From positions 33,408-97,407 of the forward strand of contig NZ_JMCC02000049.1 of assembly GCF_000737335.2 (NCBI RefSeq): DNA of 64,000 nt, in the 5' to 3' direction. The translations under genes were made by a program, and so were the position numbers. The notes beneath the pieces were generated by a model that saw nothing but the letters and a program-made list of their open reading frames with translations, had not been told where the DNA came from and ran no database searches. Below are positions 33,945 through 43,289 of this stretch, piece by piece (the stretch's first letter is position 1; each line of letters opens with the position of its first letter). The stretch comes from Enhygromyxa salina (GTDB lineage: Bacteria > Myxococcota_A > Polyangia > Nannocystales > Nannocystaceae).

Positions 33945-34430
33945 GTGCGCGAGTGCATTTCGCGGTACGGGCCGCTGGTGTGGTCGATCGCGCGGCGCTT
34001 CGCTCCCGACGCGAGCGGCGAGGCGGCGAAAGAGATCTTCGTGGAGCTGTGGAAGCACGCGGGTCGCTACGATCCTCGCGCGGGCTCGGAGCCGGCGTTC
34101 ATCACGACGATCGCCCGTCGCTGCGTGATCGATCGCCTGCGCTCCGCCAAGCCACGGCCGAAGCTCAAGCCATCCCCGGACTCGCTGGCGAGCAGTGAAC
34201 AACACACCGCGAGCGAGCGCTGCGTCGAGGCGGCGATCGCTGCAGGTGTGCTGGCCACGCTCGACCCGCGCCAGCGTCGGATCCTCTCGCTCGCGGTCGG
34301 CCAAGGCATGACCCACGAAGAGATCGCCAGCACCACCGCCACCGAGCTGGGTACGGTCAAGTCGTTGGTGCGGCGGGCCCTGATCGCGGTCCGCAAGCGC
34401 GTGCTGCAGCAGGAGGACGCGAGGCCATGA
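33945..34430 (+). CDS. ECF-type RNA polymerase sigma factor (start uncertain)
   Basis: At least 161 residues. Region 2 (ISRYGPLVWSIARRFAPDA, then IFVELWKHAGRYDP, AFITTIARRCVIDRLR) and region 4 (LDPRQRRILSLAVGQGMTHE, then EIASTTATELGTVKSLVRRA) are clear. The first canonical start is GTG 33945, but good sigma-type sequence (LLGQVAAGDPAAV) continues upstream of it in frame with no ATG, GTG or TTG; CTG at 33888 could be the true start. The stop overlaps the anti-sigma gene by 4 bases (ATGA), so its activity is probably held in check by that protein. Confidence 0.85.
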   Translation: MRECISRYGPLVWSIARRFAPDASGEAAKEIFVELWKHAGRYDPRAGSEPAFITTIARRCVIDRLRSAKPRPKLKPSPDSLASSEQHTASERCVEAAIAAGVLATLDPRQRRILSLAVGQGMTHEEIASTTATELGTVKSLVRRALIAVRKRVLQQEDARP

Positions 34431-35620
34431 GCGGCGCCGACAAGCGCCTGCACACCCTGCTCACCGATCGTGCGATCGCGGGGCTCGACGACGTCCAGCA
34501 GGCTGAGCTGCGCCACTTGTTGGTCGGCGCGGCGATCGATCCCAGCTACGAGGCGGCGGCCGCTGCGATCGAGCTGGCGCTCATGGCCCACGCCGAAGAG
34601 ATGCCGGCGACCGTCAAGGCGGCCGTGATCGACCAAGCCAGTCTGTACTGGGGCTTCATGATCCCGCGGCGCCACGAGCAGACGATCGGGGGTCGGCCCC
34701 CCGCCCCCGCGGGCCTCGATCAGTCCGGGGATCTGCTGCTCGGCTCTGCCGACGGGGGAGCGGAAGTCGGGGCCGACAACCCGGTCGCGGAGTTGGCCTG
34801 GGATGACAGCGACAGCCCCGAGTCGGTCGACGCGGCGGTCGAGTCTGGCGTGCTCGAGTCGAGCCTGACCAACGGGCGCATCGATCGCGCGGCCAAGCCA
34901 AGCGAGTCGCAGCGGGCAGAGGTCCCCGCGGATCTGCAGCGCCTCGAGCCACGCGCGGCGCCGCGATCTCGTCAGCCGCCCGAGCCTGCCCGTGACGCCG
35001 AGACCGAGCCGCGGGACCCGTTGGACTCGCACGAAGACCTCGATCCGCGCGCGGTCAGCCAGTCGGATCTCGGCCCGGCCGTGAGCCGCTCGGGCGTCGT
35101 GCCGATGCCGGTCAGCGAGTCTCGCCTGGCGCGGGTCGCTACCTACGTCAGCGCGCTCGCGGCGTTGGTGATGCTCGCGATTGCGCTGTGGCTGTTTACC
35201 CACCGCGATGATCCACCCGACGCCGAGGACGTGCGCAGCCAGATCGAAGCGGCAAGCGACAAGCTCGAGTGGCGCTTCATCGTCAAGCCGGATCCTGCCG
35301 TCCTCGAAGGCGCGAGTGGGTCGGTGCTGTGGAGCTCCGAGGCCCAAGCCGGCGTCCTGACCCTGCAAGGGCTCGCACCAACAGGATCGGGGGACTCGGG
35401 CGGGACCCAGTACCAGCTGTGGATCGTCGACAACAAGCGCGACGGTCCACCGGTCAACGGGGGGGTGTTCGATGTGGAGGACGCGGGCGAGGTCCAGATC
35501 CCCGTTGAAGCCAGGCTGGTGATCGGCGAGCCCTCGGCCTTCGTGATCACCGTTGAGCGCCCTGGTGGGGTGGTGGTGTCGACCCAGGACCGCGTCGTGA
35601 TGGTTGCCACAGGCTCCTAG
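34427..35620 (+). CDS. Membrane anti-sigma factor with RskA-type C-terminal domain
   Basis: 397 residues. The cytoplasmic N-terminal 90 residues are helical like anti-sigma domains but lack a zinc-binding His-x3-Cys-x2-Cys. A long Asp/Glu/Pro-rich linker (about 90-230) leads to a single membrane segment (VATYVSALAALVMLAIALWLF). The extracytoplasmic part matches the anti-sigma-K (RskA) domain: GVLTLQGLAPT, TQYQLWIVDN, GGVFDVEDAG, AFVITVERPGG. Known RskA proteins release their sigma factor after proteolysis; the upstream overlapping ECF gene is the natural partner. Confidence 0.88.
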   Translation: MSGADKRLHTLLTDRAIAGLDDVQQAELRHLLVGAAIDPSYEAAAAAIELALMAHAEEMPATVKAAVIDQASLYWGFMIPRRHEQTIGGRPPAPAGLDQSGDLLLGSADGGAEVGADNPVAELAWDDSDSPESVDAAVESGVLESSLTNGRIDRAAKPSESQRAEVPADLQRLEPRAAPRSRQPPEPARDAETEPRDPLDSHEDLDPRAVSQSDLGPAVSRSGVVPMPVSESRLARVATYVSALAALVMLAIALWLFTHRDDPPDAEDVRSQIEAASDKLEWRFIVKPDPAVLEGASGSVLWSSEAQAGVLTLQGLAPTGSGDSGGTQYQLWIVDNKRDGPPVNGGVFDVEDAGEVQIPVEARLVIGEPSAFVITVERPGGVVVSTQDRVVMVATGS

Positions 35621-35710
35621 AGCGCCCGCCTCTGAGGCACTCCAGCCCGCGCTGGACTACACCACGAGCCCCTACAGCCAAGGGGTGCGGCGCCTGTTAG
35701 AAATAGGCTG

Positions 35711-36673
35711 ATGGCGGGCGGGGAAGACACGGACGGACCGACGGAGCAAGCGCGCGAGCTGCCGTCGGCGATCGGTCGGTTCGAGGTCCGCTCGCTCGCC
35801 GGGATCGGCGGAACCTCGATCATCTACTCGGCGTGGGACGGCGAGTATCAGCGGCCCGTTGCGATCAAGCTGTTGCGCCACGATCGATCCACGCGGCGCG
35901 ACACCCAAGCAAGGTTCCTGCGCGAGGCCAAGACCATGGCCCGCCTCGACCACCCCAACATCGTGCGCATCTACGAGGTCGGCACCCACGAAGGTCAGGT
36001 GTTCCTCGCGCTCGAGTATGTGCAAGGCAAGACGCTGCGCGAGTGGGTCGAGCTCGAGCAGCCCGCGGTCAGTGAGATCATCAAGCGCTACCTCGACGCC
36101 GGGCGGGCGCTCGAGGCCGCGCACGCAGCATCGGTGATGCACCGGGACTTCAAGCCCGACAACGTGCTGCTTGGCGACGATGGTCGGGTTCGCGTGCTCG
36201 ACTTTGGCCTGGCCCGCAGCACTCGCGGCACCGACAATTTTCAGACGCTCGAGAACCTGACCCCGGGTCTGCGCGACGCGCTGGCCGAGGGGCCCGAGCT
36301 GCTCGCAACGATCGGCTTCTCGGGCACGCCGGCCTACAAGTCGCTCGAGCAACACTTTGGCCGGCCAACGGATCCGCGCGCGGATCAGTTCGCGTTTTGC
36401 GTGACGGTCTGGGAGGCCCTGTATGGCGAGCGACCCTTCGCGGGTCGCTCGGCCAGCGAGATCGCGCGGGCGATCGAGGCTGGCAAGATCAAGGCGCCCC
36501 CAGCAGACCGCAGCGCGGCGGTGCCCCGGCGGGTACAGAGCGTGCTGCAGCGTGGGTTGGCGGCCGAGCGGATCGACCGCTGGGCTTCCATGACCGAGCT
36601 ACTCGCCGAGCTAGAGGTCGCGTCGAGAGCTGGGCTGTTTGCACGGCTGCTCGGGGCGCTGCGCGGAGACTGA
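35711..36673 (+). CDS. Hanks-type serine/threonine protein kinase, soluble
   Basis: 320 residues, ATG start. The kinase domain fills almost the whole protein: Gly loop around residue 31 (AGIGGTSIIYSA), ATP-binding Lys53 (VAIKLLRH), HRD at 144-146 (HRDFKPDN), DFG at 164-166. The APE motif that stabilises the activation segment is replaced by Ser-Leu-Glu (211-213, in GTPAYKSLEQHFG), which is unusual. A 30-residue insertion lies in the activation loop between DFG and GTPAY. No membrane segment or PASTA repeats. It follows the ECF sigma/anti-sigma pair by 90 bp on the same strand and may phosphorylate one of them or an FHA protein. Confidence 0.9.
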   Translation: MAGGEDTDGPTEQARELPSAIGRFEVRSLAGIGGTSIIYSAWDGEYQRPVAIKLLRHDRSTRRDTQARFLREAKTMARLDHPNIVRIYEVGTHEGQVFLALEYVQGKTLREWVELEQPAVSEIIKRYLDAGRALEAAHAASVMHRDFKPDNVLLGDDGRVRVLDFGLARSTRGTDNFQTLENLTPGLRDALAEGPELLATIGFSGTPAYKSLEQHFGRPTDPRADQFAFCVTVWEALYGERPFAGRSASEIARAIEAGKIKAPPADRSAAVPRRVQSVLQRGLAAERIDRWASMTELLAELEVASRAGLFARLLGALRGD

Positions 36674-36686
36674 CGCGGGCGGGCGG

Positions 36687-37277
<591 letters not shown>

Positions 37278-37367
37278 GATCGCTCCGAGTGACTAATGCC
37301 GCGATGGTACCCCGCCCAGGTCCGTCGCAAAATCGGGGAGTTGACCTGCAACTGCTAAGCTAGGGGG

Positions 37368-38483
37368 ATGCTCGCCCCGGAGATGCTGTGGGACCGGATC
37401 GCCGGCTGCCTCCACGGCTTGCTGATCGGTAACTCGCTTGGCTCTCCGGTCGAAGGTTGGACGGCGGCGCAGATCGAGGCGGAGTTTGGGACCCTGGATC
37501 AGATGGTCGAGGTTCGTGGCCGGCACTGGCGACCGCGCGGGCTCCACACCGACGACGGCCAACAGGCGCTGGCCGTGCTCGACGCGATCTGTACGGACCC
37601 CGAGCACCCCGAGCAACGCTTCGCCGAGCTGATGGTCGAGCTGCGCGACGCGGCGCCGCAGCGCTCGGGCCGGTGGGGGTTGCACCGCGGGGTCAGCCGA
37701 GATTTTCGCCACACGGTCCGCGGCATGCAGGCGACCGGGCTGGACAAGCCCTTCGCGCACGCGACCCCCAGCGCGGGCAATGGCGCGGCCATGCGGATTG
37801 CGCCGGCCGCCCTGTGGTGGCGTGACGACGCGCGGCTGCTCAACCAGCGCGTGGTTCAGCTCAGCGCGGTGACCCACTCGGACATGCGGGGGATCATGGG
37901 CGCGCTGACGCTGGCAACCGCGATCTCGCAGGCGTTGGTCATCAGGTCGCCGGGCGTGTTGACCCAGCGGCTTCGAGACAGCGTCGAGACGGCCGAGCGG
38001 CAGGCCGCGGCGCAGCTCGGAATTCCCGTTGACACTCGGTTTAGTCGGCTGGTCGGCGGGTTGGTGGAGCACCGCCGGACCACGTACCACCTGCCCGAGG
38101 TGCTTGCCGGGATCGAGGAACGGGCGCGGGCGATCGGCGAGCCGAACGAGCAGGTCGAGGCGACGAGCGGGTTCGCGGCTTGCAGCGTGCTGTTGGCGCT
38201 GGCGATCGTCGACTTCTCGAGCTGCTTTGAAGAAGCGGTGGTGACCGCGATCAACTTGGGCGGAGAGACCGATACGGTTGGGGCGATGGTCGGCGCGCTG
38301 GCGGGCGCGCGGTGGGGGTTGTCGGCCGTGCCCTCGCGGTGGCTTGATGATCTGCGGGCAACCGGGAGCTTGCTCGAGCGGATCGAGATGGTCGTGAACA
38401 ACGACACGGGGGTCTGTCGGCCGGATCTGTTGGCCCTCGAGCTGCAGTGGGACACGCTGTACGAGGACCGGCCCCGGGCCTGA
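37368..38483 (+). CDS. ADP-ribosylglycohydrolase (DraG) family protein
   Basis: 371 residues; the ATG is preceded by TAGGGGG, a good ribosome binding site. The all-helical DraG fold is shown by the N-terminal GCLHGLLIGNSLGSPVEGW, the metal motif HTDDGQQALAVLD (family: TDDT), NGAAMRIAPAALWW, TALSAVTHSD-like VVQLSAVTHSDMRG, and the C-terminal GGETDTVGAMVGALAGA (family: GGDTDT). Two Mg-site positions therefore differ from consensus (Thr to Gly, Asp to Glu), which may alter metal affinity or substrate. Known members remove ADP-ribose from proteins or small molecules. No partner ADP-ribosyltransferase is visible in the window. Confidence 0.88.
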   Translation: MLAPEMLWDRIAGCLHGLLIGNSLGSPVEGWTAAQIEAEFGTLDQMVEVRGRHWRPRGLHTDDGQQALAVLDAICTDPEHPEQRFAELMVELRDAAPQRSGRWGLHRGVSRDFRHTVRGMQATGLDKPFAHATPSAGNGAAMRIAPAALWWRDDARLLNQRVVQLSAVTHSDMRGIMGALTLATAISQALVIRSPGVLTQRLRDSVETAERQAAAQLGIPVDTRFSRLVGGLVEHRRTTYHLPEVLAGIEERARAIGEPNEQVEATSGFAACSVLLALAIVDFSSCFEEAVVTAINLGGETDTVGAMVGALAGARWGLSAVPSRWLDDLRATGSLLERIEMVVNNDTGVCRPDLLALELQWDTLYEDRPRA

Positions 38484-38519
38484 CCCGACGCGGCCCCGCT
38501 CGCGCGCGGCCCACCGCGC

Positions 38520-38603
38520 TCAGACCACGCTGAACTCGAAGCTGCCAATGACGACCATGTTGTTGGCGTCGCGCACGGTGACCTGCACGTTGTTGCCCGG
38601 CAT
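38520..38603 (-). pseudogene. Short coding remnant downstream of the flavoprotein gene
   Basis: A 27-residue frame (MPGNNVQVTVRDANNMVV, then IGSFEFSVV) begins 3 bp past the stop of the dihydrolipoamide dehydrogenase-like gene; the open frame extends to about 38640 without a better start. The peptide has a strict strand-turn-strand pattern, as at the end of a beta-sandwich domain. It is too short to be a full protein and may be the tail of a deleted gene, or chance. Confidence 0.3.
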
Positions 38604-38605
38604 GT

Positions 38606-40060
38606 TCAGGTCCCCGGCCCACAGTCGAGCGGTCCGAGCTTACCCACCATCTTCAACTTGCGCGCGAGATCGTGGATCGCCGTGCGCAGCCCCTCTTCCA
38701 CGGTGGGGTGATAGAAGGGCATCTCGCGCGCTCGCTTGGCGGTCATGCCCTGTTCGATCGACCACGCGAGCAGGTGGGCCATGTGCTCGACCCGCGGCCC
38801 GATCATCTCGGCGCCGATCAAGGTGCCGCAGCGGCGACGCGCGTAGATGCGCACGCGCCCGTGGCCCTCGCCGATCACGCGGGCGCGGCCTTGGTTGGTG
38901 TAGTCGACCTCGCCGACCTCCCACTCGCAGCCCTCGCCTTCGGGCTTGGGGATCTCGCCAACGATCGCAACATTGGGATCGCTGAACATGATCCCCAGCG
39001 GCACCTGCCGGACGTGGGCGCGGACCTCTGGGTAGCGCCCAGCGTTGATGCCCGCGATCCGGCCCTCGGCGGCGGCTTCGTGCAGCAGCGGGCGGCCGCC
39101 AATGATGTCGCCGGCCATGAAGATCGGGGCGTCGCCAACTTGGGTGGTTCGCTCATCCCAGTATTTGGGGGCGCCGCGCTCGTCGAGCTCGATGCCCGCG
39201 TTTTGTAGATCGAGGCGGGCCAGCTGTGGGCGGCGGCCGGTCGCTGCGAGCACGTACTCGAACGCCGCCTCGCGTGCGCGGCCATCTGGATCGGTCCAGC
39301 TGAGCAGCACGCCGTCGTCGCGCCGCTGGGCCTGCAGATTGCTGACGCGCAGGCGCAGATCCATGCGCGCGGCGAACAGCTCGCGGGCCAGGTCCTGCAT
39401 GACAGCGCTCGACACCAAGGGCATGCGCGCGTCGAGGTCGAACACGCTGGTCTCGACACCGAGCCGGTGCATGGCCTGGCCAAGCTCGAGCCCGATCACG
39501 CCAGCGCCGACGACCGCCAACGACTTGGGCAGCGTCGGCAGCTCGAACACGCTGTCGCTGGTCAGCAGCCGATCACCGAGCTCGCGCAGCGACGGTGGGA
39601 CCCACGGCGCCGTGCCAGTTGCGATCACCACCGCCTTGGCGACGACGCGGACCGCTCGGTCGTCCTGGGTCGTGACCTCGAGGGTCGTTGGTTCGACGAA
39701 GCGCGCCCACCCGCGCAGACGCTGCGTGGGATCCAGGTCCTCGGTCGAGTCGACCACGAAGCTGACGAAGCGATCCCGCTCACGCTGGACCCGAGCCATG
39801 ACCGCGGCGCCGTCGATCTCGAGCGACCCTGGCTCGACCCCAAACTGCTTGGCGGCCCGCACCTGCTCGGCGGCCTCGGCTGCGGCGATGAGCAGCTTTG
39901 AAGGCATGCAGCCCACGCGCGCGCAGGTGGTCCCGTAGGGTCCGCCCTCGATCAGCACGACCCGCTGCGCCCCGTTGGCGAGCGCTTGGCGGTGCGCGAC
40001 CAAGCCCGCGGTTCCGGCTCCAATCACGGCGACGTCCACTTCTCGTTGGTTCTCACTCAT
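38606..40060 (-). CDS. Dihydrolipoamide dehydrogenase-like pyridine nucleotide-disulfide oxidoreductase
   Basis: 484 residues from ATG 40060. Class I flavoprotein: FAD motif VAVIGAGTAGLVAHRQAL, redox disulfide in GTTCARVGCMPSK (Cys-x4-Cys), NAD motif VVGAGVIGLELGQAMHRLG, second FAD motif PIFMAGDIIG, and the C-terminal His-Glu pair in PFYHPTVEEGL. No lipoyl or other extra domain is present. The 2-oxoacid dehydrogenase genes it would serve in a complex are not in the window, so a stand-alone role (for example as in LpdA2-type or mercuric reductase-like relatives) is possible. Divergent from the ATPase gene at 40196. Confidence 0.92.
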   Translation of the reverse strand: MSENQREVDVAVIGAGTAGLVAHRQALANGAQRVVLIEGGPYGTTCARVGCMPSKLLIAAAEAAEQVRAAKQFGVEPGSLEIDGAAVMARVQRERDRFVSFVVDSTEDLDPTQRLRGWARFVEPTTLEVTTQDDRAVRVVAKAVVIATGTAPWVPPSLRELGDRLLTSDSVFELPTLPKSLAVVGAGVIGLELGQAMHRLGVETSVFDLDARMPLVSSAVMQDLARELFAARMDLRLRVSNLQAQRRDDGVLLSWTDPDGRAREAAFEYVLAATGRRPQLARLDLQNAGIELDERGAPKYWDERTTQVGDAPIFMAGDIIGGRPLLHEAAAEGRIAGINAGRYPEVRAHVRQVPLGIMFSDPNVAIVGEIPKPEGEGCEWEVGEVDYTNQGRARVIGEGHGRVRIYARRRCGTLIGAEMIGPRVEHMAHLLAWSIEQGMTAKRAREMPFYHPTVEEGLRTAIHDLARKLKMVGKLGPLDCGPGT

Positions 40061-40195
40061 GCGCGTGGCTCCACTGCGAGGGTCTACGTCGATCCTCGGT
40101 GGGTTGCTACCTCGCCGGAGCGCGCGCCGTCGCAACGCGCCACCAGTCACGGACGGCGGTTGTCGAGGTCTCGAGCCCCGGGTAGTCTCGGACGA

Positions 40196-41587
40196 ATGGT
40201 CGAACCGGCCACGCGTGAGCAACTCAAAGCGTTCTACCGTGCGCTCCAGGATCGGCCATTGTGGCCTGAGGATCCGATGTACGTCGAGCTGTTCGCCGAC
40301 GCAACGTTGTCGGCAGTCGATCCAGTCGAGCGTATTGCGACCAGCATCGAGTTCGCGGCGCTCGAGACCGCGCAGCTGTTCAGCGGGCACCGCGGCACCG
40401 GCAAGAGCACGCAGCTTCGCCGGCTCAAGTGTCGGCTCGAGCGCGATCCGGCGTTCAAGGTCGTGATCTGCGACATGGAAGACTATCTGCCGATGACCGA
40501 CGAAGTCGACGTCGTCGATTTCTTGCTCGCCGCAGCGGGTGCGTTGTCCGAGGCGCTGAGCGTGCCCGAGCTGCTCGGCGATGATCCCGTGCACAGCTAC
40601 TGGGCACGTTTCACGGGTTGGTTGCGCAGCCAAAAAATCGAAGTGACGGAGCTTGGGCTCGCGGCCTCCGCTACCGGTGAAGTCGTCGGCACCGACACCG
40701 GCCTCGGCGTCAAGCTCAACCTCAAGACAGATCCAGACTTTCGCAAGCGCGTCCGCGAACGCATGAAGCTGCACGTCGGCGCGTTTAGGGTCGAGGTTCA
40801 CAGCTTCGTGCAGGACTGCCTCAAGCAGCTGCGAGCGCGGCACGGGGACGACACCCAGCTCGTGGTCGTCTACGACAGCATCGAGCACTTGCGCGGCACC
40901 ACGGCCAACGCTCAGCAGGTCGCAGATTCGGTCGAGCGTCTGTTTCGTGGACACGCGGATGCGTTGCGGTTTCCGTATGTCCACACCGTATTCACCGTGC
41001 CGCCGTGGCTGCGGGTGCAGTATGCCGGGGTTGGCACCGATCGCTTTGACAACTACTGCCAGATCCCCTGTGTCAAGGTGCGGGTCCGGCCCGAGAGGCC
41101 CGGCGTGAAGAGCGTCGACCATACGGCCGGCCTCGACGCGTTGTGGCGCATAGCTAGTAAGCGCGGCGACCTGATCTGGCTGCTCGGCGACCGTGAGGCC
41201 TTCGACGAGATCGCGCGGTTCTCGGGTGGCTACTTGCGTGACTTGTTTCGCATGCTCTCACTGGTCGTCAATGACGCGAGCTCCCACGACGTCCCGGTGT
41301 CGCCAGAGCGGCGCCGCTTGGCGGTTGACGAGCTGCGCGGCGCCTACGTCGGCTTCACCAATCACGAAGCCGCGTGGTTGCGAACAATCGACGAGACCGG
41401 CGTGCTGGACATCGACGAGGCCACCCATCACCACAACCTCGCGCGGTTCTTGGACACGCATGTGCTGCTTGCGTATCGCAACGGCGAAGACTGGTACGGC
41501 GTACATCCGGTGATCCGCGACGTCGTCACCCGACGCGCGCGCGCGTGGGACCAAGCCCATGGGCCGCGTGCGCGCGAGACAATCTAG
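40196..41587 (+). CDS. P-loop ATPase of a two-gene module (copy 1)
   Basis: 463 residues from ATG 40196. Walker A is LFSGHRGTGKSTQLRRL, Walker B LVVVYDSIEHLRG, followed by VHTVFTVPPWLRVQYAG and GYLRDLFRMLSLVV, the arrangement of an AAA/STAND-like NTPase. The C-terminal region (HHNLARFLDTHVLLAYRNG, then EDWYGVHPVIRDVV) looks like a winged helix. It is clearly paralogous to the protein encoded at 56144-57490 along the whole length. The downstream partner gene starts 29 bp before this stop, so the two are translated together. Likely an ATP-dependent switch that acts with the partner; function unknown. Confidence 0.8.
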   Translation: MVEPATREQLKAFYRALQDRPLWPEDPMYVELFADATLSAVDPVERIATSIEFAALETAQLFSGHRGTGKSTQLRRLKCRLERDPAFKVVICDMEDYLPMTDEVDVVDFLLAAAGALSEALSVPELLGDDPVHSYWARFTGWLRSQKIEVTELGLAASATGEVVGTDTGLGVKLNLKTDPDFRKRVRERMKLHVGAFRVEVHSFVQDCLKQLRARHGDDTQLVVVYDSIEHLRGTTANAQQVADSVERLFRGHADALRFPYVHTVFTVPPWLRVQYAGVGTDRFDNYCQIPCVKVRVRPERPGVKSVDHTAGLDALWRIASKRGDLIWLLGDREAFDEIARFSGGYLRDLFRMLSLVVNDASSHDVPVSPERRRLAVDELRGAYVGFTNHEAAWLRTIDETGVLDIDEATHHHNLARFLDTHVLLAYRNGEDWYGVHPVIRDVVTRRARAWDQAHGPRARETI

Positions 41588-43178
41588 CTTGGCTGACCTG
41601 CTCACCCTCGAGCACGCATGGTCGCGGCTGACCACCCATCTCGAGTGGGCCGATCGCTTCTGGGTGTTGTTTGTCTTCACGGATGACCCGCGTGTGGTCG
41701 AGATCTTGCGGCGGCGCACGCAGGCGCAGCTGGCGGCCGCGAACCGGGGCTTCGTCGCGCTTCGGCCAGCCAAGCCTGCCGACATCGACGATGTGATCCT
41801 CGGCTTGCTCGAGGGGGCCACGACGACCGTCAGCTTGATCGATCTCGTGCGCCACGACGATCTCTCGGGCGCGCCGGGCTGGGCGGGTGCGTGGCAGCGC
41901 TTGCTCTTGCGCCTCAACGAGCGCCGGGAGCTGCTGCGTCGGCGCTCGCCGGCTGGGGGTATCGTGTTTGCGACCACGCTGAACCGGCTTGGCGAGACGC
42001 CAGCGTTGGCGCCCGATCTGTGGACGATCCGCGCGCTGGCGCTTCGCGTGGCCTCACAGCCAAACCAGATCGCAGCGCCAACCGGTCCCACGGGGCGGAC
42101 TCCCGTCCGCGTCAGCGGCGAGCGACGCGATCCCGTGCTCGCGCGCCAAGCCGTGGACAAGGCACGCGCTCGCGGCGACGAGTCTGGGCTGCTCGAGACG
42201 CTGGTGGCGCTGGCCGAAGCGGTCGAGGGCGACGAGGTGCTGACTGTCGCGCAGGAGGCACGGGCCTTGGCTGAGCGGCTGCTCGAACACGGTGAGGCCG
42301 ACAAACACGGGTCGATCGCCGCCGCGCTACGCCGCCTCGGTGACCTGCTCGCGTCAACCCACTGCGCAGACGCAGACGCAGAGGCTTGCTATCGCCGCAG
42401 CCTCGACGTTGCTCGAGTGGCGCACGGCACCCGCCGAAACGCCGAGGTCGCGGCAGCGCTGCTCGGTCTCGGTCGCGTGCTCGCCAACATGTCCTCGAGC
42501 TCGCTCTCCGATCAGCGCGAGGTCGAGTTGTATGACGAGGCCGCTGAAGTGACGCGAGAAGCCGTCGATATTTGGCGTGAGCTGGTGCGTGAGCAGCGGG
42601 ACGCGTACTTGCCCCAATTGGCCGCGGGTCTGCAGTGTCTCGTCGCTAGGCTCGGCTTTTCGGACGAGGCCGTGAGCGCGAACGAGGAGGCCGTCGAGCT
42701 TTGGCGCGAGCTCGCCCGCACGCGCGGGGGGTACCTGTCCGAACTCGCCACCAGCCTGCACGAGCTCGAGCTCGAGCTCCGGGCCCTTGGGCGATGGGAC
42801 GAGGCCATACGAGCAGTGCAGGAGGTCGTCGAGGTCGAGCGGGAGCTGTCTGACACCGACCCAGCAGCCCGCCCCAAGCTCGCGGCGAGCCTCACGAGTC
42901 TCGGCGAGCACCTTCGCGGGTCGGGGCAGCTCGACGAGGCGTTGGCGGCGACGCAGGAGGCGGTTGAACTGTGGCAGCAACTCGCCGACGAGCGAGACCT
43001 CTCCACCCTGCACGGTCTCGAGTACCACGGCAGCGCCGTGCAACTGGGACAGATCCTGTTCGACCTCGGGCGCGCGGAACAAGCGGTGGCGGTTCTCCAA
43101 CGGGTCACCGCCAACTACGAGGATTTCGTCGAAGCCATCAAAGGCGAACTCGAGCAGAACGACGACGAGCAGGCGTAG
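41559..43178 (+). CDS. Partner protein with APDLWTIR domain and TPR repeats (module copy 1)
   Basis: 539 residues; the start overlaps the ATPase gene by 29 bp. Residues 1-170 form the domain shared with the protein at 55284-56147: WADRFWVLFVFTDDPRVVEI, later WQRLLLRLNERRELLRR, GGIVFATTLNRLGETPALAPDLWTIRAL. This pattern resembles the degenerate NTPase-like domain that precedes TPRs in bacterial NLR-like proteins. Residues about 200-530 are tetratricopeptide-type helical repeats (GLLETLVALAEAVEG, AALLGLGRVLANM, LATSLHELELELRALGRWDE, KLAASLTSLGEHLRGSGQLDE). Probably a ligand- or partner-sensing arm for the ATPase. No enzymatic effector domain seen. Confidence 0.75.
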   Translation: MGRVRARQSSLADLLTLEHAWSRLTTHLEWADRFWVLFVFTDDPRVVEILRRRTQAQLAAANRGFVALRPAKPADIDDVILGLLEGATTTVSLIDLVRHDDLSGAPGWAGAWQRLLLRLNERRELLRRRSPAGGIVFATTLNRLGETPALAPDLWTIRALALRVASQPNQIAAPTGPTGRTPVRVSGERRDPVLARQAVDKARARGDESGLLETLVALAEAVEGDEVLTVAQEARALAERLLEHGEADKHGSIAAALRRLGDLLASTHCADADAEACYRRSLDVARVAHGTRRNAEVAAALLGLGRVLANMSSSSLSDQREVELYDEAAEVTREAVDIWRELVREQRDAYLPQLAAGLQCLVARLGFSDEAVSANEEAVELWRELARTRGGYLSELATSLHELELELRALGRWDEAIRAVQEVVEVERELSDTDPAARPKLAASLTSLGEHLRGSGQLDEALAATQEAVELWQQLADERDLSTLHGLEYHGSAVQLGQILFDLGRAEQAVAVLQRVTANYEDFVEAIKGELEQNDDEQA

Positions 43179-43289
43179 ACACGCGCGGCCAATCACGTGG
43201 AGCCCCTCCAGCACCAAATCCAGGTGCTTCGCCGTCGCGCCCTGGCACCAAGCCGCCCAGCGGTTATGCTCCGCCCCCCCGGAGCGCCC

